From positions 1,813,501-1,877,500 of the forward strand of contig OU612074.1 in assembly GCA_914767715.1 (NCBI GenBank): a stretch of 64,000 nucleotides of DNA, given 5' to 3'. The position numbers were made by a program, and so were the translations under genes. The notes under the pieces are model-generated. The model was not told where the DNA came from, searched no databases, and was given only the letters and a program-made list of their open reading frames with translations. This DNA comes from Membranipora membranacea. Lineage: Eukaryota; Bryozoa; Gymnolaemata; Cheilostomatida; Membraniporidae. This document shows, in pieces, positions 12,590 through 23,800 of the stretch. Positions within the stretch are counted from its first letter, which is position 1. Every line of letters begins with the position of its first letter.

Positions 12590-12920
12590 GTTACTTAGAA
12601 CACGTCTGTTCCCTCGGTATCCGGACATTTTCCCAATGTCATTTTCCCACCAAGCCATTTTCCCACCTCCCTTTATCCCACCAAGCCATTTTCCCACCAA
12701 GCCATATTCCCACCAAGCCATTTTCCCACCAGAACATTTTCCCACATATCCGTTTTCCCACCAGGACGATTTCTCACTGAACCATTTTCTCACCGGGATG
12801 TTTTCCCACCAATCTGTTTTCCCACAATGATATTTTCTCACCAAGATGTTTTCCCACCTGGACGTTTTCCCACCAATCCATTTCTCCACCCGGATGTTTT
12901 CCCACTCGCCATTTTCCCAC
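12590..12920. repeat. Minisatellite array, core ttttcccacc (plus orientation)
   Basis: An irregular tandem array of roughly 15-16 bp units based on ttttcccaccaagcca. Its left border is gttccctcggtatccgga followed by cattttcccaatgtcat. A closely similar array in the opposite orientation is at 13895-14245, with the same cccaatgtcatt border. The left border resembles the ends of the tagaacaagtttgttccctc MITE family (18275 and 3121), so the array may be an amplified element core. Confidence 0.75.
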
Positions 12921-13894
12921 TATTGCTTTTTTTCAAATGAATGCTGGTAGCTTCTTTCTTTTTTCTGTTTCTTTTCCTTCTGCTCTTTTTCAGGCATTAA
13001 AAATATTAATTGAAAGTAGCGTTAGAGTCTCGTCATAAAAGTTTTATTGTTCCTTTTTTATTCTAGAATCCTAAAGTCTATGACCGTTGGTGTTTAAATT
13101 GCTGTTAGAGGTTATGAAAATGACTTGAACAGTTTTCTCATGATTTTTCACAACTTTGCTCTTGTACAATTCCTTGTAATAACACATAGTTGTGTTCACC
13201 TAAGGAACTGTTGTCAGATTTATTGGGGCGCTTGTTTGTAAATAGAAGATGCACACAGAATCTTGGAATGAACATCGGCTGGAACAAACTGGAATGAACG
13301 TAGTCTGGTATGAAAGTCGAAAATCTTAGAATGAATTTAGAAAGTGCTGGATTGAACGCCGACTGCATTAGTTGGTATAAATAGTCAACAGGAGAGCAAC
13401 TCCCCAAAATGATTGTGATATAAAAAACCAGCATACATCTTATGAACTATGACTATAACAATGCCTGTCACAATCAAGGTTTTGGTTTAAACTTATAATT
13501 TGTGATTATGCTAAGGTCATTCAATATTGCCATGCCAAACCACATGTGATGCACATTTGGTACTATTTATATTTATTTATTATGTTTCTATTCTACCATT
13601 CCGGAAGCGTCTTAAAGTGAATAGGGATGTATAGTCTGTTGTGTACATTTTAAGGTTTTTAAAAACTCAGTTAAAAATGGCTGACAGTGAAGGGACTTGA
13701 CAGTTGACAATTGCAACATGATTTTGGTATGTGTCCATATAATGTACATAGGTAAAAGATGAAAACACATCAACCTGCTACTAATAAAATCAACCAATCA
13801 ACATCTCCATTTCCAAAGCTACTTTCTCCAGTGTTGGCTGGATGTGAACATTTTTAACGTATTTGTGAAATGTGAACTGCTTAGCCTGAAAGAA

Positions 13895-14245
13895 AGGCTA
13901 CGAAGGGAAAACTGTGCGGTGAAAATTTTTTGTGTGGTGAGAAAACAGCACTGTGGTAAATTGTCCTGTTGGGAAAATTGTTTGGTGGGAAATTGTCCTG
14001 TTGGGAAAATTATTTGGTGGGAAAATGGCCTGGTGGGAAAATGGATTGTTGGGAAAACGTCCAGGTGGGAAACTAGATTGGTGGGAAAACATCCAGGTGG
14101 GAAAATGGCACAATGGGAAATAAACCAGGTGGGATAATGGCTCGGTGGGAAAAGGTCCAGGTGGGAAAACAGCAGAGTGGGAAAACTGGAGGTGGGAAAA
14201 CAGCTTGGTGGGAGAATGACATTGGGAAAATGGGGCGGATTCGTT
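13895..14245. repeat. Minisatellite array, core ggtgggaaaa (inverted copy)
   Basis: About twenty units of the reverse-complement family of the array at 12590-12920, for example ggtgggaaaatgg and ggtgggaaaacatccag. The right border is gacattgggaaaatg, the mirror of the border of the other array. The two arrays lie about 1 kb apart head to head and could fold into a long hairpin. The short open frames through both arrays are by-products of the repeat. Confidence 0.8.
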
Positions 14246-15149
14246 CCCTCTGCCACCCTGAGGGACAATCTTTCTTAATGCCTTGTCACGCGGCTACTTT
14301 TTTTGTTTACCCCCAAAACAAAAGAAGTAGACGCGGAACACGGCTAAGTTTCTCACCATCAGCCTTATAATTTAGGATAATTGTTTTGTGTATCCTGAGC
14401 TCTGAAGACTCGATTTATTTCTCCTAGATCTTGTTAAGGGAAACTATTTTGACATAGACTTCTCTTATCTTCCCAGAGCTGTCAAATAGATTATATATGA
14501 CTGTAGGCCAGGGCAGCATACAAGTCAGCCATGGGTCAGTCTATTATTGTCAGCCTCGGTATGAGAAAATGACCCGACCCGGTATTGAGGGTGCAAAGCC
14601 TAATAAGACCGTGGCAGGTATTTGGAAGCTAACCAATTATTTTGACAAGAATAATAACTTTTAAGCATTGGGAAATAGAATTGTATTACCAACAGCCAGG
14701 CTACCTTACCTAGCTCATAGATGCAGTTACAACAAAATGCAGCACCATAATGAAATTTATTCGATTGCTCATTTGGTTGTTTTGGTGTTTGTCATTTGTG
14801 GTCACTCATACAACCTTCAATTCAAGGGAAGTGGGGTAGCCTACCCATTCTACAAGCCGGAAACCTTAATCACATCTTTTCCTCAAAATTAATCTTTATA
14901 CATCAGTTCAACATACCATTTTCAGCTTAAACCACTGCTGACACAGCTGGGCTTTGCCCAGCAGAGCCACCAGTCAAAAATTTAAATAGAGAGTTAAGGC
15001 ATCAAAACATCTAGCCAGTAGCTTGGCATAGAGTTATATGAGCTCTCAAAAAGGAGTGAGTCTCTTCTTCCCCAGCCATCCGTCATTAGTGATTACAAAA
15101 GTTGACCCTGACCAATCAGGTGCCTTTAAAATCTAGCTGTGTCAGCAGC

Positions 15150-15390
15150 AGTCTAATCATTGGTTACAGCAATATTTCATAATCATTATTTTGTCGGGTG
15201 AACCATAATAAAATAAATTATACAATAGATTTGCTGGAAATCTATGATTACATGCATGATCAAGTACAAGATATATGATTTTGCCGAAGTTTGCAGCTGT
15301 AATACAAATGACCAATTACAGCGCTAGATCATAATCTGCCGCCTCGGGGATTTGACCCATTTCACTCCAACAATGTATAATCAGCAGCAT
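15150..15390. repeat. Dispersed repeat, copy B (related to 480-830)
   Basis: Shares in order the blocks cattggttacagcaat, aaattatacaatag, ggaaatctatga, gaccaattacagcgc and ccatttcactccaacaatg with the copy at 480-830, with substantial divergence. Confidence 0.45.
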
Positions 15391-16009
15391 TTGGGGTGAT
15401 GCTTCTAAGGCAATGTTTTGATCACGATTGCAAATCCTATATGGATGAGTTACTAGGAAACAGCCATCTGACAATCTTAATGAGAATTGTTAAGTGCTTT
15501 GCAACTAAACATATATATGGTCAGATGAGATAAGATTATTTTGTATATAATTATCGTTGTTTTTCGAATGGAATTTTTTTTGGGTTTTCTTGGTTTCTGC
15601 TTTATTTTGTAGATAATAAAATATTTGCATTATGTATAGAGCATGCAGCGGTGCAGTCAGGTAGTCTGTGACCAAGCAGCCACAGACCAGAGAGGTGACC
15701 GCCCGATTGGAAGGGACCCTAGTTACCCCGCCCACGCACCGAAGCCAAGCACGACCCCCTCATAACCCCAACCCATCATCCCCATGACACAGAGCATCAG
15801 CCAATCGTTCCCTCAGGACCGGGAGGTTGCACCCCTCACTCCCTCTGAGGTACCTGTTGTCCACAGGGACCGTTCCCCTCTGCAGTTGCTGGCCATTAAA
15901 AGTAAATATTTAAAACTAGACCTTGTATTAGTATAGTTGGGCAACTTTGGCGACACTCTCCTGAATTAATAGAATTTTGTAAATAATGTGGATAGAAAAA
16001 TGTATAGTA

Positions 16010-16335
16010 TAAATCAGTCATTGTTTCTGTATCAACGTCACACTTTTCATGATGATGTTGATTGTGATGTTGCTGTCAATTTTGATTCCTAAGAATTTGG
16101 TGGAATCTTTCATCAATAGTTCTTTGTTATGTAAATTTAGGATGTAGTTTTGCGGTGAATTGATGGCTATATTTGGTGCCTTGAAAACAACTTGAAATGT
16201 TTAGCTCGTATTTAAAACTAATCTATTGGAAAGACACCATTTCTCAATGAGAGGTAAATCTAACAAGGGGGCAATTTTGATGAGGTCATTGATAAACATT
16301 AAAAATAAAATAGGACTTAAAACAGAACTTTAAGA
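16010..16335 (-). pseudogene. Decayed non-LTR retrotransposon reverse transcriptase fragment
   Basis: On the minus strand, one frame reads PILFLMFINDLIK, then IEKWCLSNRLVLN, one stop, then STKFLGIKID. These are the order and motifs of LINE-type reverse transcriptases: the (G)PILF-x-x-x-INDL motif before the catalytic site, the N-K-x-L-N region, and the KFLGI-x-ID motif. The catalytic FADD block is missing, deleted between the first two motifs. One in-frame stop lies after LNTS. A dead 5'- and 3'-truncated copy. Its family cannot be separated from that of the LINE remnants at 47.6-50.1 kb, because the two do not overlap. Confidence 0.8.
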
Positions 16336-16924
16336 ATAATTTTAAAACAATTTTTATGATGGATAAAATTGCTGCTAACTATAAGTGGTGACTGAATAAA
16401 ATGATACATTAATCAGTTATCTCTTATTGCTCCTCTATGTTATTTTTTAACAAAATTTGAATCTATATATTATTTTTTATATATATTATCTATATATCGA
16501 TGCCTGAAACGCCTTTAATAGAGTAATACAGTACTCCAATGCAAAATTACAGCTTGGTAACTTATAAGAACTTTTACTCATAGGCACGGACACTTCATGC
16601 TAGAATACCACTGCATTCCAACTTGGCGTTATCACAGGGCTACGCTAATCCAACTAAATCTATCACGCCATAGTTATAGAAATAAATACTGTCTAACATG
16701 CAATTATTTTAATATGGACGATACGGGTTACATCCTTCTTGGCCAAACAAAAGCTAACGCGAGCTACACAAAAGCTATAGAGTCTCTGATCATGCAGATT
16801 TTGGTTAGAGCTGAACCGATATTGAAACACTGGCGTGTAGGCTTCGAAAATTCAGTCATCAAGTATTTTTGTTTGTTTGCTTGTTTTTGTTTTGTTTTGT
16901 TTGAGCTTGATTTTATTATGAGAA

Positions 16925-17155
16925 AGTGGTCCCGTTGTGTTGTGTTTGTCCGCAGTGTGATGTATGTGGTCCCGTTGTGTTGTCTGTGTCCCCCCCCCCC
17001 CCCGTTGTGTTATGTTTGTCCCCAGTGTGATGTGTGTGGTCCCGTTGTGTTGTGTGAGTCCCTCCCCCCCCGTTGTGTTGTGTGTGTCCCCCCCCCCCCG
17101 TTGTGTTGTGTGTGTCCCCCCCCCCGTTGTGTTGTGTGTGTCCTCAGTGTGATGT
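16925..17155. repeat. C-run / gttgtgttgtgt tandem array
   Basis: Irregular units made of cgttgtgttgtgtgtgtc followed by runs of 7 to 13 C. The G-rich minus strand could form quadruplex-like structures. Open frames on both strands here are low-complexity artefacts. Confidence 0.85.
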
Positions 17156-18156
17156 GGTTCTGATCAGTTGACCATGAAGTTTGCATTCCTCCGCCTCCCC
17201 ACACAATAATAGTACAATAGATCCGGTGAATGTAATGATACGTTTATAGCTGTCAATGAAATTAGAGACATTGCTATTAAGCTTTTGTATATAGCTAATC
17301 CATTTCACATCTGACACTGAGCATGTTAACATGCTTTTTAAGGTCTTGTCTCAACAAGAAGTGTATACTAATTTTACTGAATTAAAGGAAAGATAAGTAG
17401 TGACAAAACTCATCACACGCAAGGGTGCAGACGTTGCCCTTTCCCCTATCCTTCTTGACAGGTAGATTGGTGACACACAGAATATTCATCTAGGTAAGTG
17501 CAACAGTATATGTGGTGGCTCTGTTGTATTGTATGCACACCGGATCTTCTGTGGGCAAGGGTTGAAGGTTGTGGGTTGACTACTGGGGTCCGGTTGGTTG
17601 CTCTAAGGAAATAAGTGTGTTTCTGGACTGCTGTGGGGTGTTACTTTGGTGCTTCATATATTGTATTGTTTGTCAAAGTTGTGTTCTAAGATCTTATAAT
17701 TAATGTGGAAGAGTGCTTGTGAGTTGGATCGTATGATGTTGAGATGGAAAGAAGGGAAAGAGCGAGCCGTTGTTTATGCTTCTATTATTCTCTATTCCAC
17801 AAACACAACTAACTGTTTCATCAATCATCAATTCATAGGTAACCTGATGTGGCAAAAATACATTAATCACAAATCATCTATTAATTTAAAAAATATTGGG
17901 CGGCCGATATTTTATTTCAAGGGAATGGTCGCCTAGCAATATCGAATATCTCATAAATCCCAGTATAACTAAAATATGCCAATGAGGTTACATTCCTGAA
18001 ACCAGAAATGCCACATTATAGATATAATATAGCACATACACACCTATAGGAGTGAGCGGCAGTAATTGCAGTAGTAAGGCGCGCCTCCCATGCTTCGGAG
18101 CGTGGCGTGAGAAGATCCCTAAAGTTTAACCTACCTCTTACCAGTAGTGTATCATT

Positions 18157-18203
18157 AGGACTGCCGCAGTTAAAACCCAAAAGTTAGGAACTGCGGCAGT
18201 CCT
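18157..18203. repeat. Perfect 15-bp hairpin
   Basis: aggactgccgcagtt (18157-18171) and its exact reverse complement (18189-18203) flank a 17-base loop. It may be a small MITE remnant or a structured site; nothing else supports a regulatory role. Confidence 0.75.
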
Positions 18204-18274
18204 ATGAGTGTATTCACTGCACTTTTATATTTCTGAATCGAAAGTGAATCGGGCATTTGTGACTGTACTGTGAC

Positions 18275-19357
18275 TAGAACAAGTTTGTTCCCTCAGTGGT
18301 GGGGGAAGGATAATACAAGTGTTTGGTATCGAGGCGGAAGGATAATGCAAGTGTTTGGTATTGAGACAGAGGGATAATGCAAGTGTTTGGTATCAAGGCG
18401 GAGGGATAATGCAAGTGTTTGGTATCGAGGCGGAGGGACAATGAAAGTGTTTGGTATCGAGGTGGAAGGATAATGCAAGTGTTTGGTATCAAGGCGGAGG
18501 GATAATGCAAGTGTTTGGTATCGAGGCGGAGGGATAATGCAAGTGTTTGGTATCAAGGCGGAGGGATAATGCAAGTGTTTGGTATCGAGGCGGAAGGATA
18601 ATGCAAGTGTTTGGTATCGAGGCAGAGGGACAATGAAAGTGTTTGGTATCAAGGTGGAAGGATAATGCAAGTGTTTGGTATCGAGGCAGAGGGATAATGC
18701 AAGTGTTTGGTATCGAGGTGGAAGGATAATGCAAGTGTTTGGTATCGAGGTGGAAGGATAATGCAAGTGTTCAGTATCGAGGCGATGGGATAATGCAAGT
18801 GTTTGGTATCGAGGCGAAGGGATAATGCAAGTGTTTGGTATCGAGGCGTAGGGATAATGCAAGTGTTTGGGATCAAGGCGGAAGGAAAATACAAGTGTTT
18901 GGTATCGAGGTGGTAGGATAATGCAAGTGTTCGGTATCGAGGTGGAGGGATAATGCAAGTGTTTGATATCAAGGCGGAGGGATAATGCAAGTGTTTGGTA
19001 TCAAGGTGGAAAGATAATGCAAGTGTTCGGTGTCGAGGCGGAGGGATAACGCAAGTGTTTGGTATCAAGGTTGAAGGAAAATGCAAGTATTTGGTATCGA
19101 GGTGGAAGGATAATGCAAGTGTTCGGTATCGAGGTGGAGGATAATGCAAGTGTTTGGTACCAAGGCGGAGGGATAACGCAAGTGTTTGGTATCAAGGTGG
19201 AAGGATAATGCAAGTGTTTGGTATCGAGGCGGAGGGATAATGCAAGTGTTCGGTATCGAGGCGGAGGGATAATGCAAGTGTTTGGTATCAAGGCGGAGGG
19301 ATAATGCAAGTGTTTGTATTATCCCTCCGCCACCAAAGAGGGAACAAACCTGTTCTA
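18275..19357. mobile_element. MITE with amplified core: 32-bp minisatellite, about 32 copies
   Basis: The element begins tagaacaagtttgttccctc and then gtggtggggg; it ends with the inverted form (ccaccaaagagggaacaaac, then ctgttcta). Between them lie about 1 kb of tandem 32-bp units of the type ggtatcgaggcggagggata followed by atgcaagtgttt. The unit combines the inner terminal repeat and the core of the single-core element at 3121-3242 (ggagggata, then gggtattgaggcg). Because 32 bp is not a multiple of 3 and lacks stops, all three minus frames stay open for long stretches; those frames are not genes. Confidence 0.85.
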
Positions 19358-20297
19358 ATGACTGACATGGTTTGATAGCAGCCTGTCTTTGCAAGCTCTC
19401 CAAGACAGACTAGGCTAGTTCCTGAGGAAGTAGACCCTTGTATAGCACTAGTAAAACTGAAGGTCATACCGAGAAGTTACACTGGTCAGTTAAAATCATT
19501 TTATTTATTTATTCATTGATTTAAGAATAGGTACCTACGTTATAGTTAGGCTCTTACATCCTGCAGCAGTGTCTCGATGTAGTTGCCTTGCCTGATAGTT
19601 TTGTCAGCGCTACCACAGGATGTCATAATGATTTCATATCACATTAACCGTAAAAGTCTATGTTTGTACTTTGGAAATCGGCTAACTATATTGATTGTAA
19701 CTTTTCGAGTTATCAACGGTAAAATTTGATGAACGCATTCCCTTTTACAACGCTTTTGTTACCTCTGGAGGTGAGACTGAGAATGTGGAAACAGCACTTT
19801 TAGAGGCTCAAAGTGGTAAAAGGTGACCTTGTGCGGACTTAAAGGTTTGCGAAAGCTTAAGTGATTGGTGTTTTGCTTAGAAGGTGTTTAATTCGTCGCC
19901 TGTGTCAAACTTTTCTGCTGATGACCACCTGACTCCTTGTCCTCCAGACTGTTGCGCCCCTCCTCCCGTCCGACGCCCCCTCCTCCCCTCCGACGCCTCC
20001 TTGTTTTCAGATCTATCGACTAGTCAATAGAATATGGCAATTTTTCATTGAAACATAGGCTTGAATGAAATACTCACTGTTGAAAAACAGTATCAACAGC
20101 ATTGTGATTCTCTAGGTATAGGGTGCAAAACTATTTTTTGTTTTTCTAATACGTTTTATTGCCTGCCCAAATCATTTCAAGAAACATTTTCCATTAGAAG
20201 TCAAAATGGGTATGAAAAATACCACAAATATAAGTAGTAAGTAACAAAAAACGAAATAATTTATACGTGATCTCAGCGATATACTGATATAGAAAAT
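19358..20297. other. Intergenic stretch
   Basis: No gene seen. Contains a short palindromic motif at 19376-19415 (cctgtctt and its complement) related to those at 36050, 45059 and 62693, and a small pyrimidine-rich tandem repeat with a ctcctcccctccgacgcc core near 19960-20000. Confidence 0.55.
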
Positions 20298-20680
20298 GCT
20301 ACCCAAAGACGAATGTAAGTTATATAGTCAGGCAATTACTAGATCAAGTTTGCCTGCATTCTTGTTGCTCCCCGTCCACTGGTCACGCCGCAGTGGATGG
20401 GAAGCAACTCTGAATGCAGGCAAATGGACCTAACTACTTTACTACAATTACTAGTGATGAAGTTATTTCAGATTTGCAGAATAAAAAGTTTTAATGTTCT
20501 ACTCTCATCTCATTCCCTGCTGAGAATGAGAGTGTTACCTTCCCTTATGGGAGGCACTCTATCCATCCATCATCAATAATTCATGCCAAGTAGAGCACTG
20601 AATGTTTTTATCATGCAAATCTCACACAACATTCTCATAAGTAATTGCCTGACTATAACATGCAATGGTCTTTGGGAAGC
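20298..20680. mobile_element. MITE with about 42-bp inverted termini and a nested hairpin
   Basis: The left end gct(a)cccaaagac...tagtcaggcaattact and the right end (reverse complement gcttcccaaagac...tagtcaggcaattact) are imperfect inverted repeats of about 42 bp. Inside, 20349-20424 is a second hairpin: tttgcctgcattc with gaatgcaggcaaa, and ttgctcc...ccactg with cagtgg...gaagcaa. A relative of that inner hairpin lies at 21348-21445, so one element seems to sit inside another. Confidence 0.75.
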
Positions 20681-20856
20681 CTTTAAAAGACTCTCCCTAA
20701 ACTCTTGAGGCAGTTTTTTTAGCCTGTGGATATGAAATTTTCAAGTGGTATTTTCGGGAAAGGTAGTAAAGATTGGACATATCGAATTACGATTTATTTT
20801 CTTTATCGCTAACAAGCTTTATATGTATCTGATTGGAGTCTATCATTTTTTTACAG

Positions 20857-23800
20857 CCATGAACGCTGCCGGAAAGAAATTGATACTCCTCGTCAGCACA
20901 GTAGTTATTCTGGTTTGCTTTGTCTGTTTCATTTGGAACAAGGGAGATAGAACACTGTCTTATCACATTTACCAACCTAAACATGGGAGTGGAAGGTCAG
21001 CACATCCTTGTACAGTAGAGAAAATAACCGCTGCTGAGGAGGAAAACCCAATCTTCTATGCTTCATCAACAGGTAATCAAAAATGAATGAATGGGGAACC
21101 ACAAGTATAGTAACTGAACTCCCTAGTTTGAATTATTGGATAATACATAGGTGTAAAAAGCTATATTGCAGTCATGTCTTCTATGCGGAGAAAGTAATCC
21201 CTTCAAAATTACTACTGCTAGTACTGATAGTGTTAGATAAGAGTGGGGACTGGTGGGAATTGAGTAATCTCTATTTACTAGCAAACAAAATCATCCTCAT
21301 GATGAATGCACTGAATTGAGAAGTACGGTTTCAACCCTGTAGTTTCTAGATCAAGTTCAACCCAATTGCCTGTATTCCAGTTGCTCCCTTCCACTGGTCA
21401 CTCCTTTGCCTGCGGCATGACCAGTGGATCAGGAGCAACGCGGATTACACACTGTACAACATTGTACACATTTTACAACCATTCATACCATTGTGATTAT
21501 TGTATTGTTGTTATCTCTTCAGTCTTCAGGTTTAAAAATTAAAATCATGAGCTATGTTTATAGGTATTGTCTGCCTGTCCTTTGCTTGTTGTCTGTCTGC
21601 TGCTCGCTGTGGGGCGGTTGCTCGGTCATCGTTGCTGTTGTGTGCCGCCTTGTCTGCCGGCCCCGGTGCGGGTGGGTTGCCGTTGTTGTAGCTGTCGTTG
21701 GGTTGCCCTGGTTTGACCGTACCACTTTGTACTTGCTTGCTGCCCAATTACTAACAATACTATAGCATAGTTTTACCCTAATTAACTCCATACTAAATTG
21801 TCACTAGCTAGTGCGTCAACGGATCCATGTATCTTGTTGTGCTAATGATATTCTTTTGGCCGAAACAGCAATTTAATCATGACTCACGTCTCATTATACT
21901 GTTCAACATAAACACTCAGCTAACTCATGTATACTTCAACTACAGCTTCTCGATAAAGGAGCAACAATACTGCGAGGGAGAATACTCAGATGAGACAGGC
22001 AAGATGGGACAGGCAAATGAGATGAGACAGGCAAATGGACCAAACTTGGTCTATGTAGTTTCCAATCTAGGATATTTAAATGTTAATTGTAAGGCCAGTC
22101 AGACAGGATTTCACAACCTGTCTATTATCTCATTTACTCTGTTTGTTGACTTAAAGGTCATTCCCATTGGTCGATTACTCCCGAAATCCTTACGAAATCG
22201 CAACATGGAACCATAGTGATTATATAGTGTGGTTTTATAAATTAGAGCGATTGGAGTATACTAGTTTAATAAATAGTAAATGTGACTGGTGAAAGAAAAA
22301 TGCCTTTCTGTCTGTCTGTCTCTACCTGTCATGGATATTTCCAAACAACCATCGTCTTGTTCTTATTGTCACAGTGTATTTCCGTCAGCAATCGCCCAAG
22401 ATAAAGTTATAGTTTACCATTTTTAGAATTTATGAGAACGGCAGGAGCTAGTAGTGGAAAGGGTCAATTGAATGAAAGATTGATACAAAGTAAGGTAACA
22501 GGTCAAGCTGCCGGTGTGTATCGATCACACAGTCTCAAAGTTGTGTACAGAGATCTGTCAGACTGCGACAGACCTCACTACCTACCTGAGTACAAGGCTC
22601 TCTGCTGGGGTGTGTGTGAAGGAGGGAAAAGCTGCAGCAATCCAGTCACATCAGCAGAGGTCGCGTCAAGCAGGTAGCACAACTCTTAGGATCGTCTGTC
22701 AGCCATGATATTCGGTGTATTTGTTATCCTCTAAGCAATTATTAATACAATATACACACAATGATTGAAAATGCAATAAAACCTGCCTATATGACTCTAA
22801 AAATGACCTTGACCATTCATCCTGCAAAATATACTTTCCTTTCTGCAGGTTACTCTATAACTAATTTACACTCCGAGCCCCAAACCCAAATTACTGAGCA
22901 ATTACCTAACATACAGTGAAAATAATCTGCAGGAAAACACGCACAAAACACACTGTATGAATTTATCTTGAATATATAGACAGATCTAAAGGAAAAGAAA
23001 TGCCATGTTTTTAATGATGAGGTCAACGTACAAGGGGTTCAAGAAAACCATTTGATAGCTTACCATCTTATTATTAGTCTCATTTTGCTAGATCAGTATT
23101 ATCAGTATAATTATATCTATATCATCAGTATATCAGTATAATTGTATCTATATCATCAGTATATCAGTATAATTGTATCTATATCATCAGTATATCAGTA
23201 TAATTGTATCTGTATCATCAGTATATCAGTATAATTGTATCTATATCATCAGTATATCAGTATAATTGTATCTATATCATCAGTATATCAGTATAATTGT
23301 ATCTATATCATCAGTATATCAGTATAATTGTATCTATATCATGATATCAGTAGCAATAGTATCAGTATATGTATCAACTGTATATGTATCAACTGTATAT
23401 GTATCAGTATATGTATCAGTATATGTATCAGTATTATCAGTATGAATTTCTCTTGTTTTAGTGCCAAACTTGTCTGTATAGAAAAGTACTCGCTCATCGG
23501 AGTGAGAAAATGTGGCTCAACAGATATAGAGGAATGGTTCTCAAGGCTTAAAAATGTCAAGCTCAACAAAAAAGGAGTGAGTAACAGTTTCTTTCACCCC
23601 CAGTAGCATTCCAAGAACCGACTGTTAGGTATACGTTTATCCATCTAAGTTGTCCGAAATCATGACAAAGAAAGAAATCAGAGAAGAAAATAAAGAAGAA
23701 AGGAGAGTTACATTGTAACCAGCATAATATGGTCTACATTTCTATTCTGGTGGGAGGAATAGTTATGCGCCAGACCTACTCCAGGTCAATCCTATCGCAT

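Larger units (their letters stand above)
14246..18270. other. Intergenic, mobile-element graveyard
   Basis: No intact gene. It contains the second copy of the 0.5 kb repeat (15150-15390), a GC-richer segment at about 15620-15900 with broken open frames and no recognisable protein, the decayed LINE at 16010-16335, and the C-run array at 16925-17155. From 17.2 to 18.1 kb nothing is recognisable. Confidence 0.55.

Noticed and set aside
12401-14370. Open frames rich in Trp-Glu-Asn-Gly or Phe-Pro-Thr-His
   Set aside because: Translations of the ttttcccacc minisatellite arrays.
16597-17163. 188-residue plus-strand open frame
   Set aside because: The second half is the C-run array and the first half resembles a dispersed repeat; no domain and no splice support.
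18274-19403. Several long overlapping minus-strand open frames (up to about 220 residues)
   Set aside because: They are translations of the 32-bp minisatellite in three frames; each shows the same periodic peptide and has no codon signal.
20745-20858. Upstream in-frame ATG for the sulfotransferase
   Set aside because: A strong polypyrimidine-acag acceptor lies at 20855-20856 just before the ATG at 20859, which starts a typical type II anchor; the upstream part is therefore most likely intron.
21827-22216. 129-residue plus-strand frame as an extra sulfotransferase exon
   Set aside because: The candidate acceptor leads to an immediate stop in the phase left by exon 1, whereas 22427-22673 joins exon 1 and exon 3 in perfect phase.
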